Positions 8,678-16,214 of a stretch of 64,000 nt of DNA are shown here, piece by piece. Position numbers and translations under genes: made by a program. The stretch comes from Bacilliculturomica massiliensis (GTDB taxonomy: Bacteria; Bacillota; Clostridia; Peptostreptococcales; Anaerovoracaceae): NCBI RefSeq assembly GCF_900605495.1, contig NZ_LR027601.1, positions 62,001 through 126,000 on the forward strand. Reading direction: 5' to 3'. The notes beneath the pieces were generated by a model. The model did not search any database, was not told where the DNA came from, and saw only the letters and a list, made by a program, of their open reading frames with translations. Each line of letters opens with the position of its first letter. Position 1 is the stretch's first letter.

Positions 8678-9841
8678 ATGCTGAGACTGAAGAAATTGCT
8701 TGTTCTGGGCGGAGGCGGCCTGATCGGTTCGGAGGTGGTGAAAGATCTGTCGGCCACCAGCGAGTTCGACAGCGTCACGGTGGCGGACGGGAATCTGGAA
8801 AAGATCACGAAACTGGTGGAGTCCCTTTCAGATCCCAGGTTTTCAGCGGTACAGATCGAGATCGAGAACATGGACGAGGTAGTTGAACTGATGAAGCCCT
8901 TTGATCTGGTGTGCAACTGTCTGCCGTTTCAGTACGATACTTACATCAACCGCTGCTGCGTGGAAGCCGGCGTGACGGGAACGGATCTGGGGGCCACCAA
9001 GGATCAGCTGGCCATGAACGATCTGCTGGAGGAAAAAGGCCTGCTGTTCGTGGTCTGCGACGGTATCTCGCCCGGGACCTCCAACATGATCGCCTCTTTC
9101 GCCAACAGGAAGCTGGACCGACTGGACGAAGTACATATCGCCTTCGCTTCCTTCCGGGCTATCCAGACGGCGCCGGGGCTGGTGCGCACCACCCTGTGGG
9201 AGCTGGACCCCAACGAGACCATGCGCAGCTATTATGCCGACGGGGAGCAGCACTATGTGGGGCCCTTTACCGGCGAGAAGATCGTGAACTTCCCCGAGCC
9301 CTTCGGCCCTCAGCCGGCGTACTATGTGCCCCACAATGAGGTCTACACCATACCGGCCACTATGCCCACGGTGAAGACCTGTACCATCCGCGGAGCGTGG
9401 ACGCCGAGACAGCACCGGTTCTTGAAGTTCATGAATGATTACGGGTTCTTTACCACGCCCCCCGTCAAGGTGGGCGACACGGAGATCGCTCCCATCGAAT
9501 TTATAGAGAAATTCATCTTCGCGAATCCTGATCTGGCCAAGGAAGATGTGTGGGGATTCTGCCTGACCGTCGACTGCAAAGGCATTCTCGACGGCGAGGA
9601 GGTAGAACTGTCATTCTACACCACCACGCCCGGTCAGGACGAGTGGGGGATCCCCGCCTGTTACGCCAAGAGCACCGCCTGCTCCATGTCTGTGGGCGTC
9701 CAGCTGCTGGCCAGGGGCATCGACCAGGTGGGCATCCGCACTCCGGATCAGGTCTATGATCCGGAAGAATATCTGGAAGAATTGCGCAAGAGGAAAGTGA
9801 TCCTTCACGAACGCAGCGGACGGTTTGGGCTGCCACAATAA
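8678..9841 (+). CDS. Saccharopine dehydrogenase-like NAD(P)-binding protein
   Basis: 387 residues with an N-terminal Rossmann motif (LVLGGGGLIGSEVVKDL, residues about 8-24) and the saccharopine dehydrogenase-like middle (VCNCLPFQYDTYINRCCVEAGVTGTDLGA; GISPGTSNMIA). The C-terminal part matches the lysine/saccharopine dehydrogenase group in length. RBS AAGGAGG stands 8 nt before the ATG. As the last gene of the sigma-54 operon it probably carries out an NAD(P)-linked amino-acid or iminium oxidoreduction. A neighbour resembling clostridial lysine-fermentation ammonia-lyase makes a lysine-like or diamino substrate attractive but unproven. Confidence 0.85.
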   Translation: MLRLKKLLVLGGGGLIGSEVVKDLSATSEFDSVTVADGNLEKITKLVESLSDPRFSAVQIEIENMDEVVELMKPFDLVCNCLPFQYDTYINRCCVEAGVTGTDLGATKDQLAMNDLLEEKGLLFVVCDGISPGTSNMIASFANRKLDRLDEVHIAFASFRAIQTAPGLVRTTLWELDPNETMRSYYADGEQHYVGPFTGEKIVNFPEPFGPQPAYYVPHNEVYTIPATMPTVKTCTIRGAWTPRQHRFLKFMNDYGFFTTPPVKVGDTEIAPIEFIEKFIFANPDLAKEDVWGFCLTVDCKGILDGEEVELSFYTTTPGQDEWGIPACYAKSTACSMSVGVQLLARGIDQVGIRTPDQVYDPEEYLEELRKRKVILHERSGRFGLPQ

Positions 9842-9873
9842 TCGATCTCTTCTCATAAAAACCATATAACGCG

Positions 9874-9907
9874 AAAACAGCCGGAGAAACTCTCTCCGGC
9901 TGTTTTT
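9874..9907. terminator. Bidirectional intrinsic terminator
   Basis: AAAACAGCCGGAGA-AACTC-TCTCCGGCTGTTTTT is a 14-bp stem with A-run before and T-run after, between the convergent saccharopine-dehydrogenase-like and MATE genes. It can serve both strands. Confidence 0.9.
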
Positions 9908-9965
9908 GCAGGGATCGGTCTAGGCAGGACTGAGGGACGGCTGAACCAGCATGGGGCTGCGGGCC

Positions 9966-10025
9966 TGAGCTTGCGGGTCTGTGAGCTTGCGGGTTTGTGA
10001 GCTTGCGGGTTTGTGAGCTTGCGGG
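9966..10025. repeat. 16-bp tandem repeat, 3.75 copies
   Basis: Unit TGAGCTTGCGGGTTTG at 9966, 9982, 9998 and 10014 (the last partial), with one C/T difference in the first copy. It lies in the gap between convergent genes. The unit length is not a multiple of three and no gene is involved. Copy number is likely variable between strains (inference). Confidence 0.9.
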
Positions 10026-10064
10026 CGGGTCTGCAGAGGGAGCCTGCGCAGCCGCGGCCGCCGT

Positions 10065-11441
10065 CTAAGCAGCTTCTTCCACAAGCCCCTTTGATCTCCA
10101 TTTTCCGCTCTGGATGCGGAAGAAGGAGAAGAGGGAGCCGATCCCCCAGCCGATGGGTATGGACCACCAGATGGCGCTGGCGCCAATGAAATAGGCCAGA
10201 ACGTAGGCGATGACTACCCGGCAGATCAGGTTGGAGAAGGAGCTGAGCATGAAAGCGCCCATATCGCCGGCGCCCCGCAGAAGACCGTTGCCCACGAACA
10301 TGAAGCCCATGAGCACGTAGAAGAGGGAGACGGTCTTCATGTATTTCAGTCCATAGTTCATGGCGTGGCTGCCGGAACCGTTGTTCAGGAACCAGCCCAG
10401 CAGATGGGGCCCGAAGAGGTAGATGATCAGCGTGATGAGGGCGGAAAAGATAAGCACCATGAGAAGGCTGGCCCGGTATCCTTCTTTTACGCGATCGGCT
10501 TTTTTAGCCCCGATGTTCTGCGCCGTGTAGCTGGACATGGCGTTGGAGAAATTCATATTGGGCATCATGGCCAGCGTGTCGATCTTCGTGGCGGCCGTGT
10601 ATCCGGCGACGAATACTTTTCCGTAGGAGTTGACCAGTCCCTGCATGAACATCATGCTCAGGGAAACGATGGATTGCTGAAGCATGGAAGGAACGCCCAC
10701 TTTTGCAATGCGCCGGGCGGCCCGAAATTCGAAATAGCGGAACCGCTGGGAGGCGTCGGAGGGATCGAAGCCTTCCTCGTTAGGCATTTTTCTAAGACGC
10801 CTGATCAGCACGTAAAAGGAGATCACGGCGCACAGGCCCTGAGCTGCCAGGGTGGCCCAGGCCACGCCTGCCACGCCCATGTGGAAGTGGATCACGAAGA
10901 GCAGGTCCAGAACGATATTGGTCAGGGCCGATATCATTAAAAATTTCAGAGGAGTCTTGCTGTCTCCCAGGGCGTTGTAGATGCCGTTCAGGGAATTGTA
11001 AAGGAACAGGAAGATGGCTCCGCCGAAATAGATCCGCAGATAAGAAAGAGCGTCCAGTATGATGTCGGGGTCGGTTCCCAGCAGCCGAAGGAGGGGCAGG
11101 GCGGCCACCTCGCCCAGGGCCATGATCACCAGGCCCACCACGCCCAGAGCGACCAGAGCGGTGGACACGGTCACCTTCATCTCACGGATGTGGCCGGCGC
11201 CAAAGAGCTGTGAGATGACTACGGTGCAGCCCATGGACAGGCCGGCGGCGATGGCGATAGAGAGGAAGACCACGGGGAAGGAAGAACCCACGGCCGCCAG
11301 CGCGTCCTCGCCCACAAACTGGCCGACGACCACAGAATCCACCATATTATAGAGCTGTTGAAATAAGTTTCCCACCACCATGGGCAGTGCGAAAAAGAAG
11401 AGCAATCGCAGAGGATTTCCCTCTGTCAGATTTTTAATCAT
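10065..11441 (-). CDS. MATE family multidrug efflux transporter
   Basis: 458 residues with about 12 predicted membrane segments in two homologous halves. The N-terminus is typical (NLTEGNPLRLLFFFALPMVVGNLFQQLYNMVDSVVVGQFVG), and the second half begins RIAKVGVPSMLQQSIVSLSMMFMQGLVNSYG. MATE proteins export drugs or metabolites driven by Na+ or H+. Its start overlaps the end of the upstream MarR-family gene by 8 nt, so the two form one operon in which MarR probably represses both. The exported compound is unknown. Confidence 0.95.
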   Translation of the reverse strand: MIKNLTEGNPLRLLFFFALPMVVGNLFQQLYNMVDSVVVGQFVGEDALAAVGSSFPVVFLSIAIAAGLSMGCTVVISQLFGAGHIREMKVTVSTALVALGVVGLVIMALGEVAALPLLRLLGTDPDIILDALSYLRIYFGGAIFLFLYNSLNGIYNALGDSKTPLKFLMISALTNIVLDLLFVIHFHMGVAGVAWATLAAQGLCAVISFYVLIRRLRKMPNEEGFDPSDASQRFRYFEFRAARRIAKVGVPSMLQQSIVSLSMMFMQGLVNSYGKVFVAGYTAATKIDTLAMMPNMNFSNAMSSYTAQNIGAKKADRVKEGYRASLLMVLIFSALITLIIYLFGPHLLGWFLNNGSGSHAMNYGLKYMKTVSLFYVLMGFMFVGNGLLRGAGDMGAFMLSSFSNLICRVVIAYVLAYFIGASAIWWSIPIGWGIGSLFSFFRIQSGKWRSKGLVEEAA

Positions 11442-11922
11442 GTTTTACCTCCGTTTCAGCCGGCTGGGAAGTACTTGAACCTCCGCAGGGGCCGGTGTAT
11501 TTTTCCGCGTGACTGCGTCTGTATTCCACGGCGTTTTCCGCAATCCTGCTCAGAAATTCCTGATGCAGCCGTTTTTCTTCTTCTGTAAAACCAGAATAGC
11601 AGATATCGTCCCAGTCTTTGTAAACTTTACTGATCTGGGTGAGCATTTCCCGGCCTTTGTCTGAGAGAGAGACGAATTTCTGCCGCTTGTCTCTGGCGTT
11701 GGTCTCGCGCTGGATCAGTCCTTTATCTTCCAGCAGGGAGACGGATCTGGCGATGCGTCCCTTATCCAGATTCATCTGACAGCCCAGTTCATCCTGATGA
11801 TACCGTTTCTCTTTCAGCAGCATGAGCAGCTTGCTCTCCAGCGGGGAGAGACCGTACTTCTCCATTTTTGTGCGGATATAAAATGCTTCACAGCGGCGGA
11901 ATATCCCGATATTGGGGTTCAT
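11434..11922 (-). CDS. MarR-family transcriptional regulator of the MATE operon
   Basis: 162 residues from MNPNIGIFRRC; this ATG was chosen because AGGAG stands 7 nt upstream, while a longer in-frame reading to 12054 would run through the promoter. The winged helix covers about residues 30-110 (LSPLESKLLMLLKEKRYHQDELGCQMNLDKGRIARSVSLLEDKGLIQRE), with the wing DARDKRQKFVSLSDKG-like and dimerisation helices at both ends. It overlaps the MATE gene by 8 nt. MarR proteins release DNA on binding phenolic or drug ligands, so ligand-induced export is the likely logic. Confidence 0.9.
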   Translation of the reverse strand: MNPNIGIFRRCEAFYIRTKMEKYGLSPLESKLLMLLKEKRYHQDELGCQMNLDKGRIARSVSLLEDKGLIQRETNARDKRQKFVSLSDKGREMLTQISKVYKDWDDICYSGFTEEEKRLHQEFLSRIAENAVEYRRSHAEKYTGPCGGSSTSQPAETEVKHD

Positions 11923-12000
11923 GGTCAGGCTCCTTTTTCTCTTCATCATAGATCCCGGAAATACACCGATATAGTTGCACAGATCAACGGTTGGACAAAA

Positions 12001-12058
12001 CAACTGTTGAATTTCACAACTAATATCATATGACGGAGGAGTACCGTTTGTCAACTGT
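12001..12058 (-). promoter_or_regulatory. Candidate MarR operator region with repeated CAACTGTT
   Basis: CAACTGTTG (12001-12009, nearly self-complementary) and CAACTGTT (12052-12059) flank the -10 and overlap the -35 of the marR-MATE promoter, with CACAACT between. Repeated half-sites straddling a promoter are what MarR autorepression would need. Assignment rests on position only. Confidence 0.4.
12025..12054 (-). promoter_or_regulatory. Promoter of the marR-MATE operon
   Basis: On the minus strand TTGACA (12049-12054), 18-nt spacer, TATGAT (12025-12030). It lies about 100 nt upstream of the MarR start codon. Confidence 0.7.
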
Positions 12059-12071
12059 TATTTCCGTATGT

Positions 12072-12113
12072 TATTAAAAAGCCGGGGGCCGGATATTTAA
12101 ATCCGGCCCCCGG
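12072..12113 (-). terminator. Intrinsic terminator of cfa
   Basis: Read on the minus strand, GCCGGGGGCCGGA and TCCGGCCCCCGGC form a 13-bp GC stem followed by TTTTTAATAA. It lies about 42 nt past the cfa stop. Confidence 0.9.
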
Positions 12114-12154
12114 CCAGTGGTTCATGCCGCGACTATCGGAGGCGCTGTGCAGCG

Positions 12155-13312
12155 CTATACTGTCCGCAGCATAGGCAGGTCGTTGTTGACGCCCTTGGAC
12201 ATCAGGATCTGGTGCAGATCGATGATACCGTTTTTAAAGGTGGCTGCGCAGGCTGCCAGGTAGAGATCCCACATGCGTACAAACTCTTCGCCTCTGGCGG
12301 CGCGGATCTCGTCCACATGCTCCGTGAAGTTTTTCCGCCAGCACAGAAGGGTCCTGCTGTAGTGGCGGCGAAGGCTCTCCACGTCGAGAGTGTAGAAGTT
12401 ATAGTCCGCCATGAGGGCGATGATCTCCCGCAGGCTGGGGATGGTGCCGCCGGGGAAGATGTATTTTTTCATCCACGCGTCGCCGGGGTGTTCCTTCAGA
12501 GCGCTGATATAGTGGAGGAGGAACAGACCGCCGGGGGCGAGGACGGAATTTACGCAGTCCAGAAATTCGCCGTAGTTTCCGCGCCCCACGTGCTCCAGCA
12601 TACCTACGCTGACGGCCCGGTCGAAGGCGAGTCCCGTCTTTTTCAGATCTCGGTAATCCATGATCTCACAGGTAAGCCGGCCGCCCAGGCCTGCCGCCGC
12701 GATATCGGCGGCAAATTTATCGTGCTGTTCTTTGCTGAGCGTGATGCCAAAACCCTTCACACCTCTGGTCTCTGCGGCGCGGCGAAGGAGAAATCCCCAG
12801 CCGCAGCCGATGTCCAGCAGGGTCATCCCGGCCTTCAGCTGCAGTTTGTCCAGAATGTGATCCACCTTGTCGATCTGCGCCTGATCCAGGCTTTCGCCCT
12901 CTTCCTTAAAATAGGCGCAGGAGTAGCTCATGCTCTTGTCAAGCCACAGCGAATAAAAATCGTTGCCGATGTCGTAGTGGGAGGAGACCTCCACTTTTTG
13001 ATTCTTCTTTGACAGAGATGAATGGATCAGCTTTTTCAGGGCGTTTTCGTCTGTAGTGAATTTGCCCATGTTCCCCAGAAAGAGATCCAGTACTTCATAC
13101 AGATCTCTGTCCACTTGGATGTGGCCGCGCATGTAAGCCTCGCCCAGGGCGAGGGATGTGCTGGTCATCAGTTCTTTTTTGTCCAGATCTCCTTTCAGCG
13201 TGACCGTGAATTCCGGATGGCCGGAACCGATCTGCCGCTGGCCGTTTTCTGTTTTGATCAGAAAAGGTACGTCGATGATCTTTGAAAGGTAATCTGCCAG
13301 AAAATTGTTCAT
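12155..13312 (-). CDS. cfa: Cyclopropane-fatty-acyl-phospholipid synthase
   Basis: 385 residues, typical for Cfa. It transfers a methylene from S-adenosylmethionine to the double bond of unsaturated phospholipid acyl chains at the membrane. Seen: an N-terminal lipid-facing domain, SSHYDIGNDFYSLWLDKSMSYSCAYF (about residues 110-134), SAM motif I LLDIGCGWG (165-173), EHVGRGNYGEF and IFPGGTIPSL. An RBS (GGAGATG) precedes the ATG. A long leader with its own terminator lies upstream, so expression may be controlled by premature termination. It is the first of a run of lipid genes but is transcribed away from the fab cluster. Confidence 0.95.
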   Translation of the reverse strand: MNNFLADYLSKIIDVPFLIKTENGQRQIGSGHPEFTVTLKGDLDKKELMTSTSLALGEAYMRGHIQVDRDLYEVLDLFLGNMGKFTTDENALKKLIHSSLSKKNQKVEVSSHYDIGNDFYSLWLDKSMSYSCAYFKEEGESLDQAQIDKVDHILDKLQLKAGMTLLDIGCGWGFLLRRAAETRGVKGFGITLSKEQHDKFAADIAAAGLGGRLTCEIMDYRDLKKTGLAFDRAVSVGMLEHVGRGNYGEFLDCVNSVLAPGGLFLLHYISALKEHPGDAWMKKYIFPGGTIPSLREIIALMADYNFYTLDVESLRRHYSRTLLCWRKNFTEHVDEIRAARGEEFVRMWDLYLAACAATFKNGIIDLHQILMSKGVNNDLPMLRTV

Positions 13313-13315
13313 GTT

Positions 13316-13650
13316 GTTTCATCTCCTTTCCGCGGATTCAGGTCAGGACAGGCACAATGCGGCAGGATCAGAATGAAGAGTGAAACGAAAAAGAAAAAGG
13401 CAGTTGATTTGACAGAATCAGTCAATCAACTGCGTTGCCGGGCGTACTCATATTGGGTGCGTACTCGACTTCCGTGGCGTTCTCCATCACTGACAGCCAG
13501 CCGGTCTGCGGCGAGCCGTATGCCTGGCGCCGAACATCCGCCGATGGGGGGATCTGGGGGCGCCGCGGACTGCAAAAGGCTGGGGCAGCGGTCGTTGTGA
13601 CACTGAATTCTACGCGTTATGAATCATTTCTATAGTATACCTGTCGTTCT
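13316..13650 (-). promoter_or_regulatory. Long structured 5' leader of cfa, candidate attenuator or riboswitch
   Basis: About 335 nt separate the predicted cfa transcription start from the start codon. The middle (13435-13610) is GC-rich with many short complementary segments (for example GGCGCC, CGCCGCAG and GCCGG runs), and it ends in a perfect terminator-like hairpin with a T-tract (13385-13433) still about 70 nt upstream of the cfa RBS. That order, structured domain then terminator then RBS, is the layout of transcriptional riboswitches and attenuators. I could not match it to SAM, cobalamin, FMN, TPP, ZTP, glycine, preQ1 or c-di-GMP classes by eye. No leader peptide stands out. Confidence 0.5.
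13385..13433 (-). terminator. Intrinsic terminator inside the cfa leader
   Basis: On the minus strand GCAGTTGATTGAC and GTCAAATCAACTGC pair (one bulged base) around TGATTCT, followed by CTTTTTCTTTTTCG. It lies upstream of cfa on its coding strand and would stop transcription before the gene unless countered. Confidence 0.8.
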
Positions 13651-13658
13651 TTCTTAAT

Positions 13659-13686
13659 AGAATATTCTTTTTGCGACAAATGTCAA
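13659..13686 (-). promoter_or_regulatory. Promoter of cfa
   Basis: On the minus strand TTGACA (13681-13686), 16-nt spacer, TATTCT (13659-13664). A second -10-like TATACT follows at 13634-13639. Confidence 0.6.
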
Positions 13687-13783
13687 TAAGAAAGATTCCC
13701 TTTTCGACAAAATTCGAGGTGGGGGAAGGAAACGCCGGCGCGGGAGGAGATCTGGAAGAATGCCTTTCGCCCGTTGATTTTCC

Positions 13784-13812
13784 TTGCCTGCAGAGGAATT
13801 CTTACTTATAAT
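13784..13812 (+). promoter_or_regulatory. Promoter of yjdF
   Basis: TTGCCT (13784-13789), 17-nt spacer, TATAAT (13807-13812). The start would be near 13819, giving a leader of about 120 nt before the yjdF ATG. Confidence 0.75.
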
Positions 13813-13819
13813 GAAGGTA

Positions 13820-13938
13820 CAGAGATAAAAACACAGTCCGGTTGGTAGTCCGGACGCAGTCCACTGCAGAACCTGGACTGTCAGTAACCTGCCTCCTTTG
13901 GTTGTCCGTTCTCTGGGAATCATGAAAAGGAGGAACGG
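13820..13938 (+). promoter_or_regulatory. Probable yjdF riboswitch (azaaromatic-responsive)
   Basis: The approximately 120-nt leader of a YjdF-family gene is rich in paired segments (AGTCCGG / CCGGACG-type, CAGTCCA / TGGACTG). CCTCCTTT near 13891 is complementary to the ribosome binding site AAAGGAGG (about 13925-13933), and GTCCGTTC to GAACGGAT just after it. This fits translational control by hiding the RBS. The yjdF motif is known to precede yjdF genes in Firmicutes and to bind azaaromatic compounds. The class is inferred from the downstream gene and this pairing, not from a covariance search. Confidence 0.7.
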
Positions 13939-13940
13939 AT

Positions 13941-14369
13941 ATGGAAAAAGTGGTTTCGAGTTTTACCGTATTTTTTGAAGATCCCTTCTGGGTGGGCGTG
14001 TATGAGAGGGAGTGCGGCGGGAAGATCACCGCCTGCAAGATCACCTTCGGCCCGGAGCCGAAGGATTACACGGTCAGCGAGTATTTTCAGAAACACGGTG
14101 ACGAACTGCGGTTCAGCCCCGCTGTGGATGCGCGCGGAGGCGGGAGACCGAGGGGAACCGCCGTCAATCCGAAGCGGCTGCAAAGACAGATACGCAGGCA
14201 GCTTCAAGCATCGGGGACCGGTACGAAAGCTCAGCAGGCGCTTGCTCTCCAGCGGGAAGAAGGAAAGCTGGAGGGGAAGAAGACCGCCCGGAAGAATCGG
14301 GAACAGGAGCAGGAGCGGCGGTTTCAGATGAAGCAGGAGAAGAAGAAGCAGAAACACAAGGGAAGGTAA
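13941..14369 (+). CDS. yjdF: YjdF family protein
   Basis: 142 residues. The N-terminal half (VVSSFTVFFEDPFWVGVYER and KITACKITFGPEPKDYTVSEYF) is the conserved YjdF/DUF2992 domain. The C-terminal third is a highly charged Lys/Arg/Glu/Gln helix (KNREQEQERRFQMKQEKKKQKHKGR), also typical of the family. The biochemical role is unknown; control by azaaromatic-binding riboswitches suggests a part in handling toxic heteroaromatics. RBS AAAGGAGG. It is followed after about 23 nt by a lipoprotein gene that may be cotranscribed. Confidence 0.88.
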   Translation: MEKVVSSFTVFFEDPFWVGVYERECGGKITACKITFGPEPKDYTVSEYFQKHGDELRFSPAVDARGGGRPRGTAVNPKRLQRQIRRQLQASGTGTKAQQALALQREEGKLEGKKTARKNREQEQERRFQMKQEKKKQKHKGR

Positions 14370-14392
14370 AAGGCGAGAGGAGGGAGCATGCT

Positions 14393-16009
14393 GTGAAAAA
14401 GAAATTGGCGCTGCTGCTGGCGGCACTGCTGCTGACGGGAACGCTGGCCGGCTGCACATCGGCCGAGTTGGGTTATCTGGAGCTGGCCCGCAGAGCTAAT
14501 GGGGTGAGCGAAGGTGAAATTTCGGGTACGGCCCAGGTGGAGATCGACATGACCGCGCTGACAGGGTTGTTTTCCGGAGAGGAAGACCTGGCTGCCGCAC
14601 CGCCGGATGGAGGCTGGAAAAAGAAATTGTCCGTCTCCTGGCAGGGATCCTATTCCACAGTGAACGGACTCTGGGAAGAATTGAGTATTCAATGCGGCGC
14701 GGACGGAAAAGAGTGGGACCTGGGCACTGTGTTTTTTGACGGGATCTCCGGGGAAGTGACCATTTCCAGACAGACGCTGCTGGGGGCTATGGAGCTGATG
14801 CAGGCGCTGGATCCCGACCTGTCGCAGTGCTACGCCTATACGGAGGAGTACCGGAGAGATCTGAGCCTGGCTCTTGGGGACGCCGGCTATCTGTCGGTCA
14901 GCCTTTACGAAGATGAGCATACCGGAGCCCTCATGAGACAGTTCATGAAGGGGATGGCCGGATCAGACGGGGCCCAGGCCCGGATCCTGGACGCCGCGTT
15001 GACATTTCTCAGAGACGCTCACGCCGGATATGAGACGGGATTGGTAAAAAAGATCAGCGGGTCCTATCAGATGAAGATCACCCTGGCCCAGATACCACGT
15101 CTGCTGCGCGGGTACCTGACCTATATCGAGACGAATCCGGAGGAATACAGAGAAGCGCTGAACGTTTATCTGCGCGCCTGTGCGGATGAGTCCGGAGCCC
15201 TGCTGGGAGGCATGTTGGCGGATGAAGAGGAAAGCGGCGGCTCCGGGGCGGGTCTGGGAACGGATCTGTTTTCTGATGCCGTCCAGATCGGCGAAGAAGA
15301 TATGTCTGCCGTCACCGGTTGGTTTGACACGGCCAGATCTTTCATCGATCAGGCGGAAAAGAGCGAACCTTTCCGTGCGCTGAAGGATTCCTATTATGCG
15401 GTGGAGCTGTCTCAGCCGTCTGCAGGCGTCTTTGAGTATAAGGTGCGCATGGGACTGACAGCGGACGGCGCGGATCTGGCCGCGGTCACCGCCGAGGTGC
15501 GGACCAGAGAGACCGCGGCGTCGTTTGCTGCTCCCCAGGCTGCCATGACAGAGGAGCAGCTGGATGATACGCTTCTGGAACTGGCGAAGAAATACAATTC
15601 CGTCAGCACGGTATCCCTGCACTGGTACGATCCTGACGGCAGCGACGATTTGAGTTCCGACTGGGATCTCGGACTGAGACGGCGGGCCATGTCTTACTCC
15701 GAAACGGAGCTGCGGGAACCTCTGTGGGCGCAGCTGGGCGGCTACGGACGAGTGGAGTTCGAGATGCGCGGCGGCAGACTCTTTGTGAAACTTGAGGACA
15801 TCTGTTCCGCCCTGGGACTTTCGCCCCAGTGGAACAGCAACGTTCAGAGAGCGTACGTGCCGTGGGAGGGGACCTTTGTCTACCTGGACGGATACCAGAA
15901 GGATCAGCGCACCTGGATCCCAGTGCGGGAGCTGGAAAAGCTGGGATACGTGGTCTTCTACGAGGGGGACGAGTGGAGAGGCAATACGGTGACCATTCAC
16001 CTAATATAG
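14393..16009 (+). CDS. Putative lipoprotein with C-terminal copper amine oxidase-like (stalk) domain
   Basis: 538 residues starting at GTG 14393. A signal peptide (KKKLALLLAALLLTGTLAGC) ends in the lipobox LAGC, so the mature protein is anchored outside the membrane by lipid on that Cys. The middle is mostly unrecognised and helix-rich. The last 90 residues (GRVEFEMRGGRLFVKLEDICSALGL; WIPVRELEKLGYVV) resemble the short beta-rich copper amine oxidase N-terminal-like or stalk domain common on clostridial surface proteins. Function unknown. The RBS GAGGGAG lies 10 nt upstream. The gene ends in a long terminator hairpin. Confidence 0.7.
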   Translation: MKKKLALLLAALLLTGTLAGCTSAELGYLELARRANGVSEGEISGTAQVEIDMTALTGLFSGEEDLAAAPPDGGWKKKLSVSWQGSYSTVNGLWEELSIQCGADGKEWDLGTVFFDGISGEVTISRQTLLGAMELMQALDPDLSQCYAYTEEYRRDLSLALGDAGYLSVSLYEDEHTGALMRQFMKGMAGSDGAQARILDAALTFLRDAHAGYETGLVKKISGSYQMKITLAQIPRLLRGYLTYIETNPEEYREALNVYLRACADESGALLGGMLADEEESGGSGAGLGTDLFSDAVQIGEEDMSAVTGWFDTARSFIDQAEKSEPFRALKDSYYAVELSQPSAGVFEYKVRMGLTADGADLAAVTAEVRTRETAASFAAPQAAMTEEQLDDTLLELAKKYNSVSTVSLHWYDPDGSDDLSSDWDLGLRRRAMSYSETELREPLWAQLGGYGRVEFEMRGGRLFVKLEDICSALGLSPQWNSNVQRAYVPWEGTFVYLDGYQKDQRTWIPVRELEKLGYVVFYEGDEWRGNTVTIHLI

Positions 16010-16027
16010 AGGAAAAGCGGGATAGGG

Positions 16028-16069
16028 CGCGGCCCCTCTGACAGCCTTGGCGGCTGCAGAGGGGCCGCG
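16028..16069 (+). terminator. Terminator hairpin after the lipoprotein gene
   Basis: CGCGGCCCCTCTG and CAGAGGGGCCGCG are perfectly complementary, with an inner CAGCC / GGCTG pair. The T-tract is weak (TTCTGCG), but the stem is very stable and sits right after the stop codon. Confidence 0.7.
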
Positions 16070-16121
16070 TTCTGCGTAAATACCTCGGTGACGCCGGTCG
16101 TAATCTGTCAAAAAAAATGAA

Positions 16122-16150
16122 TTGACAAACCACAGACACAGCCATATAAT
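16122..16150 (+). promoter_or_regulatory. Promoter of the fatty acid synthesis cluster
   Basis: Perfect consensus TTGACA (16122-16127), 17-nt spacer, TATAAT (16145-16150). It drives fabT and, as no strong terminator is seen before accA, probably the whole cluster to about 28.1 kb. Confidence 0.9.
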
Positions 16151-16170
16151 TAGTTAGACAATCTAACTAA
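16150..16170 (+). promoter_or_regulatory. Palindromic operator for the FabT-like regulator
   Basis: TTAGTTAGA-N3-TCTAACTAA, a perfect 9-3-9 inverted repeat that begins on the last base of the -10 hexamer and covers the start region. Binding here would block transcription. The adjacent MarR-type gene is the obvious candidate repressor; autoregulation is inferred. Confidence 0.8.
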
Positions 16171-16214
16171 AGTTTGGCGCGGGATTTTCAGTACCGGCGC
16201 CATGGGGGTACAGA

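Noticed and set aside
13373-13635. Two short plus-strand frames opposite the cfa leader
   Set aside because: They cross a perfect terminator hairpin, have no RBS and have no recognisable product.
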